Source of the DNA: Blasia pusilla
Lineage: Eukaryota; Marchantiophyta; Marchantiopsida; Blasiales
NCBI GenBank assembly: GCA_050084515.1
Contig: CM114272.1
Span: 53,382,001 to 53,446,000, forward strand
Length of the DNA: 64,000 nt
Reading direction: 5' to 3'
The position numbers were made by a program, and so were the translations under genes. Numbering within the stretch: position 1 is the stretch's first letter; each line of letters opens with the position of its first letter. This document shows positions 58,840-64,000 of the stretch, piece by piece. The notes beneath the pieces are model-generated. The model saw only the letters and a program-made list of their open reading frames with translations. It made no database searches and was not told where the DNA came from.

Positions 58840-59759
58840 AGAGAGCTATGACTACTACTAAGTGGGCCTCTAGACTTTGAGCCCGCCGCAAAAGCCCATT
58901 AGCGTGGGCGCATGCAACGCTATGGAGACCGGCCGCTTACAATAGAGAATCGCAGTAGCTAAGGACAACCCATTTCTCGATTGGAGATGATGGGCGATCC
59001 GAATGAACGAGTCAAACCTCTCCTCCATGCACATCTCTACAGGGGGATGAAGATATGTCCTCGTGAAGTAGACTTTAGATATATGTCTTCTTCACCGTGC
59101 CTTCCTTGTAGCATTCGCCCTTGGGCCACCACTTAAGACTTGCCTCCCACGTAGGATCTCAGAACTATCACGTCCGCCACCACCACTCGTGTCATGTAAA
59201 GATCAGCTCATAAGGGAATCTCACATAGAGTAGTGCCTCTCTCTCTGCACATGGAAGCCACTCTCCCGAGCAACACGAACATGAATCGTGAGTGGCTATC
59301 CTCTCACCCTAATGGACTGACAGCGTGCCAAATGCACACCAAGTGGATCCAGGCTCGGCGACACTCACAGTGTGTCGAACCAACCACCGATGGTTGGGGG
59401 AGGCCCAAGCGGAACCGCATCGCTGTGGTATAGGTAAGTGGTGCGATACGGAAATGGGAGAAGGAGGCGTGCCCCTACCCATGAGCCTGCCCCCTTTCTG
59501 GAGCAAGAGCGAATACGGGCCCTAACCTCCATGGGGATATTCCCATCGGACATAGTGCCTCTAAAAACTGCCATTGAACCGGAGGTAACTAAGGAGGAGA
59601 AAGTGGGGAGAACGGCTCTGGCCTCAACTCGAAGGGAATCTCTACAGGCTGTGAGTGAAGATTGAAGTGGGAAAGAGCCATCCTCAACCTGGGAGACGTA
59701 ATGTAGAAGGAACGGTCTATCTCTAAGCAAAAATTGGGAGCAAAGGAGGGTGAAACGAG
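58840..59759 (-). pseudogene. Non-LTR C-terminal Cys/His region and distal domain
   Basis: GAGSWVGARLLLPFPYRTTY near 59470, then a Cys/His array (CAFGTLSVH near 59330). Further down (59080-58880) the frames contain ERFDSFI, HHLQSRNGLSLATAILYC and VSIAL, which match copy A at 27500-27680. Several frame changes and stops occur. Family and copy-to-copy conservation support a real coding end here. Confidence 0.65.
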
Positions 59760-60364
59760 AGAAGACCTAATCCAAGACTAACTCCCCATGGGGCACTCTA
59801 AGGAGCCGGGTCCTAGAAGATCCCCAAACACTGCATGAGCTTTCTATCAAAGGATCTATATAGGGAAGAAAGGTGACTAGATGTCCAGACCGTTCTAGTG
59901 AGGTAACCAGGTCTACGAGCAAAACAAGAAGAGAGAATGCCAAAGGCAACTTGAGGGTCACCAATCCTTGTATGATCATCAAGGTGGAGAAGATCCTCGG
60001 TAAGAGCCACGAAACTCGATACAAAGTCCTGGCTCTCGAGCGGGACTCCCAAGACTCGAAGCCCTCCGATAGGTCGCAAGAACCCATCGGGTAAATGAAG
60101 ATCATCACGTAGGCGTGATGGAGACCAAGCTTTGCACTTTCCCACCTTCACCGCCAGGCCGACACGTGCCAACTGTGCTGAAAAGTGCTTGAATGCAAGG
60201 ACAACCAGATCTCCAGGACCAACAATATGAGTATCATCTGCCAACAAAGGGAACATACATCCCGGGAAAGCCTCCACCGTAGAAAGAACCGCTCGGTAAT
60301 GAGCCAAAGAAAACAACGCGCCACCCAGAGGGTCACCCTTACAAGTCCCGGTAGCAGACTCCAA
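59760..60364 (-). pseudogene. Non-LTR reverse transcriptase, catalytic and thumb part
   Basis: GTCKGDPLGGALFSLAHY near 60345-60292 (motif B) and PLLADDTHIVGP with catalytic Asp-Asp near 60233-60242 (motif C). Then KVGKCKAWSPS, LRVLGVPLESQDF and RRPGYLTRTV, a conserved thumb region. Open for 183 codons, so this is the best preserved part. Confidence 0.85.
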
Positions 60365-61244
60365 AACCGTGACCTCCTCCTCGAATCGACCATGGTGGAA
60401 ATAGAGGGCCGAAGGGGCCCCATAGAAAGCCTACACAAAGGGAATGAGGCTCGCCATGGGGCCACCCGCGTCCCTCAACTCTGTGAATATAGTTGCCCGA
60501 GCTATTGAGTTGAAGGCATTCTCCACGTCTACTTGGAAAACCATCTAGGCAAGCCCTCAAACCCAAGGCAACCGTCTCACATCCAGTTGGCGTGGCAACT
60601 CCAAACAGATGCGGACTCAGATGTGAGTGGAAAGCCTCACGAAATTGCAAAGCAAGAGTACGACTCACCAACCGAAAGAGCACCTCACCTATGGCAATCG
60701 AACGGATACCACCACCCTCCTTCGACAACGCCAAAAGTTGCCCCGCCCCTAATACTTGGGCCACTGCTTTTGGCACTCTCCCCTGAGCTAGGTGAGAGGC
60801 AACCTGAAGCAACTCGGAGAAGCCGCTAGCGGTGTCCTCGGAAGGAAAGCAATCACGAAGGTATTCGTACATCATACCAGATAAACCTCTGGCCGCAATC
60901 CTCGGAGAACGTTCGAGTGCCCGTGCAAAGAGGGACAGGTCAAGGCATATAGCCGTGTCAGGATGGAAGTTACGTGCAAAAGCTGGAATGTCAACCGTTG
61001 GACGAGGATGTAGCCTCCGGAGGGCATCGATGGTAACAGCTGAAGAAGGAGCCATGTCCATCAGGGGAAGAGCACGTGCAGCTTGCGAGTACTCACAGGC
61101 TCGTCCAAGTGTCCTACATCGTCGCAACCTGGCTGCTACAAGATCGTCCGCCGGGAAACCAAGTGAACTGCTACCTCTGGAAAATGCCACAAACTCACTC
61201 AGAGACTCCCAATCACCTCCTCGAAAGTGTCTCAGACGTGCCAC
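60339..61244 (-). pseudogene. Non-LTR reverse transcriptase, N-terminal part
   Basis: Contains GAGQLLALSKEGGGIRSIAI near 60740 and LFGVATPTGCETVALG near 60600, the fingers and motif preceding A in non-LTR RTs. The frame then slips near 60545: the catalytic motif A (QVDVENAFNSIA, Asp codon about 60522-60530) lies in another frame, so residues after about 60545 in this frame are out of register. Confidence 0.75.
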
Positions 61245-61316
61245 AACCTCTCTATGACCGGCCTTCCCTCCCCGAGTGTAACAAAGACACCATCGTGGAA
61301 GGAGAAGTAGTAGGTA

Positions 61317-61676
61317 CTAAGAGAGCTCATCCATAGGATCAAGGGCGATCCTAGCTAGGGGAAGGAGGAATGCATGGCGGAGGTCGTCCCGAATAGCATG
61401 GGGGATCCTATAGAACAACCTCAGGCAAGGAAAGCGGGTCTCAAAGAGACCTATAATGCTGCCTTGGTGGGACCTCAACCACTCCCATGCCTCAAGAGGG
61501 GGCAATGATGCGGGAAGCACCGGAGAGCATCCATGGTCGACAAGAGGGACCACCCATCCAAATCTATCAAAGTCAGGATGTTTAGCCGCTAAGTGGTTCC
61601 GAATTCCTGAACAAGTGAAGAATTTGGGACAACATGGGCATTTAGTATCCCGACTAGACAACCAACGGGTCCCCAC
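61317..61676 (-). pseudogene. Non-LTR N-terminal zinc finger segment
   Basis: Minus-strand open segment with a C2H2 finger (CPCC, 11 residues, H, four residues, H; near 61640-61590), then WLRSHQGSIIG. C2H2 fingers at the N terminus of R2-like proteins bind DNA at the target. Reads into the RT part after a stop and frame change near 61,315. Confidence 0.7.
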
Positions 61677-62130
61677 ACGGGGAGCCGATGCGGGTCAAGG
61701 CATGGATGCAACTCACCTAGAAGAGGACATGGCCCCCTCCAACAAAATCGTACGACAATCCCCCGCCAAAAACAGTCCTACCATCCCCACTCGAACAAGC
61801 GGTCCTGGCTAACCACTCTCTTCCCGTCCACAGTAATGCTCCCTCTAACATAAACTCTCACCTATCGACATCACCTAGGACTTCCAGCCCCAACCCCCTC
61901 CCAAAAACGAACTCTTCAATACCTAGAGTTGCTAAGAGTGTGAAAAGATCATGGGCCAATCGAGATAAAATAGATGAGAAGAAAGGTGTATCTACGGGAG
62001 GGGTAACAAATACAAACGTGAATCGAACCAAAATGAGAAGAAAATACGAAAAAGAAGGAAGGACTTGGGAAAAGAGGGGAAGGGTGGGTGAATAGAGGAC
62101 GTTACCTTGGGAAATTTCTCCAAATGACAA

Positions 62131-62770
62131 TAAGCAAAGCCCTAATACTCACATGTGGAACCCTAATATGAACCGGATTCTAAAAAAATGAATAAAAATA
62201 AAAATACTTCACGCCATGCATCAAGGTCCGGATCAAAACGAAGCCCTCGTCACTTTCTCCGTTTCGATATGTAGCACGTCCCCTCTCTTTCCCGCCGCCC
62301 GCCGTTCTCCCTCCCGTCGTCCCCGTCCATGCCTCCCACCGTCCATCCCTAAAACCATCCCGTCATAAGCCCTAAACCCTAAACGCACCACAAGGCAACA
62401 CATTACATTTCCAAGGTACGTTCTCATGTTTGGTGTTCGTATTTGTTGAGATTGTTGTACCCTACATGATTGCGCATTCTGATTGATTGTAGGAAACAAT
62501 TTGACATAGTATAGTTCAAATTGCCCAAAAATGGCCATGTATATTTCCCATGCCATCTCCTGAAATGACTCTAATTTGTCTTGAACCCACGTAATTCAGC
62601 CAAGATTGCCTTTCGGCCCAGAAATAAGTTGAACTCGGGAATTTCAACCAAGCTTGCATTTCTGTCCAAATTTAAGCTCGTCCTAGAAATCCATTAAACA
62701 TTGCAGTCCAAACGTATGAAGTGATATCGGCTTCCAAATAAATATTTGTATTTTGGTCCTAGGTTGTGAA
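62131..62770. other. 5' region of the Mutator-like element, with a telo-box
   Basis: CCCTAAACCCTAAA lies at 62371-62384, a telo-box word common near plant gene promoters. An acceptor-like TTTGGTCCTAG ends at 62762, nine bases before the ATG at 62771. No other feature is recognised. Confidence 0.4.
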
Positions 62771-64000
62771 ATGCCAAAAATTCGAAAGTATTCTGGTGCA
62801 TTACAATGCGATGCCATCCAAAATCCCCTACCTAGCCCCTTTCTAAGTGAACACCTGACATGGTATGGTCATAGAAAAGAGGCTTGGATTCCTGTAGATA
62901 GGTTAGATGATTTCATCCGTGGTGAGGAACATCGTCCACATTTTTTCAGAATACTTTTCGGAAAAATAAATCTGATAATGGTGGAGACACAAATGTCACC
63001 ATTCGTACTGGTGTTCATATGGGCCCCAAGATTATCTTGGAGCCGATGATGCCACAACAATTCAACATTGGGTTCAAGCACATCCAAAAAATGTCATATA
63101 CTAAAGGGAGCCTGCCTGGTTTTCTCTACATCTTGGATGCTTCAAAACCTTTTGGAGCTAGGAAATGGTGGGGCTATCTCTATGGATGCGACTCATGGCA
63201 CCATCACGTACGAGGTAAGCTTTATGTATATTCCTGCTTTAGGGCAACATGTATAATTGGTGTTGTGAAATTTGCTCTGATAGTTCCTTACCAAAATGTC
63301 TTGTAATGTGTACCCTACATTCTGAACACATATGTCTTTGTGTTCACAATACCAATTATTCACCCTCCAGAATGGCTTGCCTTTGGTTTGGGCTATCCTT
63401 CAACCACATTAACATCATGATTTGGTGGACACCTTGTGCCATATCAAGGATTGGGCTGATAGGTATCTACAAAGACATGGCGAGCACAAAAGCACACGAG
63501 AGTGGGTGCCATCTTGCTTCATTGTCAATGATCCTAAAGAGGAGCAATCTGCCATCAAAGAAGTATTTCCTGGGGTTCCTATAGACATGTATCTATGGCA
63601 TGTGAGAAAGAATTGGCTAAAGAATTTGCATCAACGAGTGCATTTCCCGATTACCAAAGTTGACATGAACAGAGACTTGGGTGGTGTAATGTACAGTCGT
63701 GAGGAAGGTAAGTAAATCCACACTATTTGTGGCTCTTCCATGATCTGCTACATTGTGGATGGTGTAATCATTTTTTATCCATATTGTGACCTAATTTCCA
63801 TTCCATGTTTTTCAATCTTATCGTTTATATTACGTCACTTTCTCAAATATTATATTAACTACTGGCATCCCAAGATAGTGACTTGGGAAAAGGGATATCG
63901 CAAGCATGCAAGGTCCAACCAAGATACTAATGCCGCCATAGAGAGGTGGCATCACACTCTTAAGATGCATCTTACATCTAGCATGCCAACAAAGTGTATA
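62771..64000 (+). pseudogene. Mutator-like (MULE) transposase, 5' part, runs off window
   Basis: Starts with ATG at 62771 (MPKIRKYSGALQC). Exon 1 has a frame change near 62960 (frame resumes as RTGVHMGPKIILEP and ends in another frame as AISMDATHGTITYE with donor GTAAGC at 63212). The DDE core shows Asp in SMDATHG (63185-63187), Asp in CFIVNDPKEEQ (63530-63532) followed by YLWHVRKNWLKN, then donor GTAAGT near 63710, and NQDTNAAIERWH with the likely catalytic Glu (63941-63943). This spacing and the LWHV motif are MULE features. The zinc SWIM region expected downstream is outside the window. Frame changes suggest decay. Confidence 0.8.

Larger units (their letters stand above)
58690..62130 (-). 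mobile_element. R2-like non-LTR retrotransposon, decayed
   Basis: Minus strand, reading from about 62,100 down to 58,690: an N-terminal C2H2 finger, reverse transcriptase, a Cys/His-rich region and the C-terminal end that follows it, then a 3' tail. No LTRs. The order zinc finger, RT, then a C-terminal region with Cys/His and the FxPLAIE block resembles restriction-like-endonuclease (R2-type) non-LTR elements; that subclass call is inference. Two 5'-truncated relatives lie at 27396 and 32870. It moves, when intact, by target-primed reverse transcription. Frameshifts and stops make it inactive. Confidence 0.75.

Noticed and set aside
62371-62384. Telomere repeat tract
   Set aside because: Only two units of CCCTAAA; this is a telo-box-sized word, not a telomeric array.

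Overview
This is a transposon-dominated stretch of a plant nuclear genome. The DNA is AT-rich, and the elements carry plant-type introns and plant-typical families: Ty3/gypsy, Ty1/copia, Helitron/PIF1 helicases, Mutator-like transposase, a DUF4216 gene and an R2-like non-LTR reverse transcriptase. Protein style suggests a streptophyte, perhaps a seed-free plant or charophyte, but I cannot name the species. I found no intact host gene, rRNA, tRNA or CRISPR array. Nearly every coding region is decayed, so products are described for the ancestral gene.

Layout. 1-8258 (+): a Ty3/gypsy element whose polyprotein carries a C5-cytosine DNA methyltransferase between protease and reverse transcriptase, and a PHD-type zinc finger at the integrase C terminus. 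It has ten in-frame stops, frameshifts and a deletion between RT and RNase H. 8.3-12.9 kb: no recognised gene. 12.9-14.3 kb: a cluster of AAGACTCTT/AGTCTTT words next to a Mutator transposase scrap. 14.86-18.19 kb (+): a decayed Helitron interrupted by a 479-bp inverted-repeat insertion. 18.2-26.3 kb: more GC-balanced DNA with a 283-bp tandem duplication, a decayed minus-strand reading frame, degenerate ~420-465-bp repeats and several hairpins. 26.3-38.5 kb: mostly AT-rich, with two 5'-truncated non-LTR copies, a possible non-autonomous Helitron and two CpG-richer patches.

38.5-41.2 kb (+): PIF1/Helitron helicase remains split by a ~350-bp palindrome. 42,891-47,752 (+): a complete but degenerate Ty1/copia element with 407-bp LTRs and target-site duplication AGTGT. 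47.99-53.3 kb (-): an intron-rich gene with a DUF4216-like exon, probably CACTA-derived, with two GA microsatellites in it. 54.8-56.8 kb (+): a second Helitron helicase that acts as an empty-site reference for the 479-bp insertion. 58.7-62.1 kb (-): an R2-like non-LTR element, source family of the two truncated copies. 62.77-64.0 kb (+): an intron-containing Mutator-like transposase running off the window.

The most important observation is the Ty3 element. It combines a DNMT3-like cytosine methyltransferase and a PHD-like chromatin-reader finger in one Gag-Pol polyprotein. DNMT-bearing retrotransposons have published precedent in charophytes and dinoflagellates, so the DNMT capture alone is not new. 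The writer-plus-reader arrangement and the decay pattern of this copy are worth following up.
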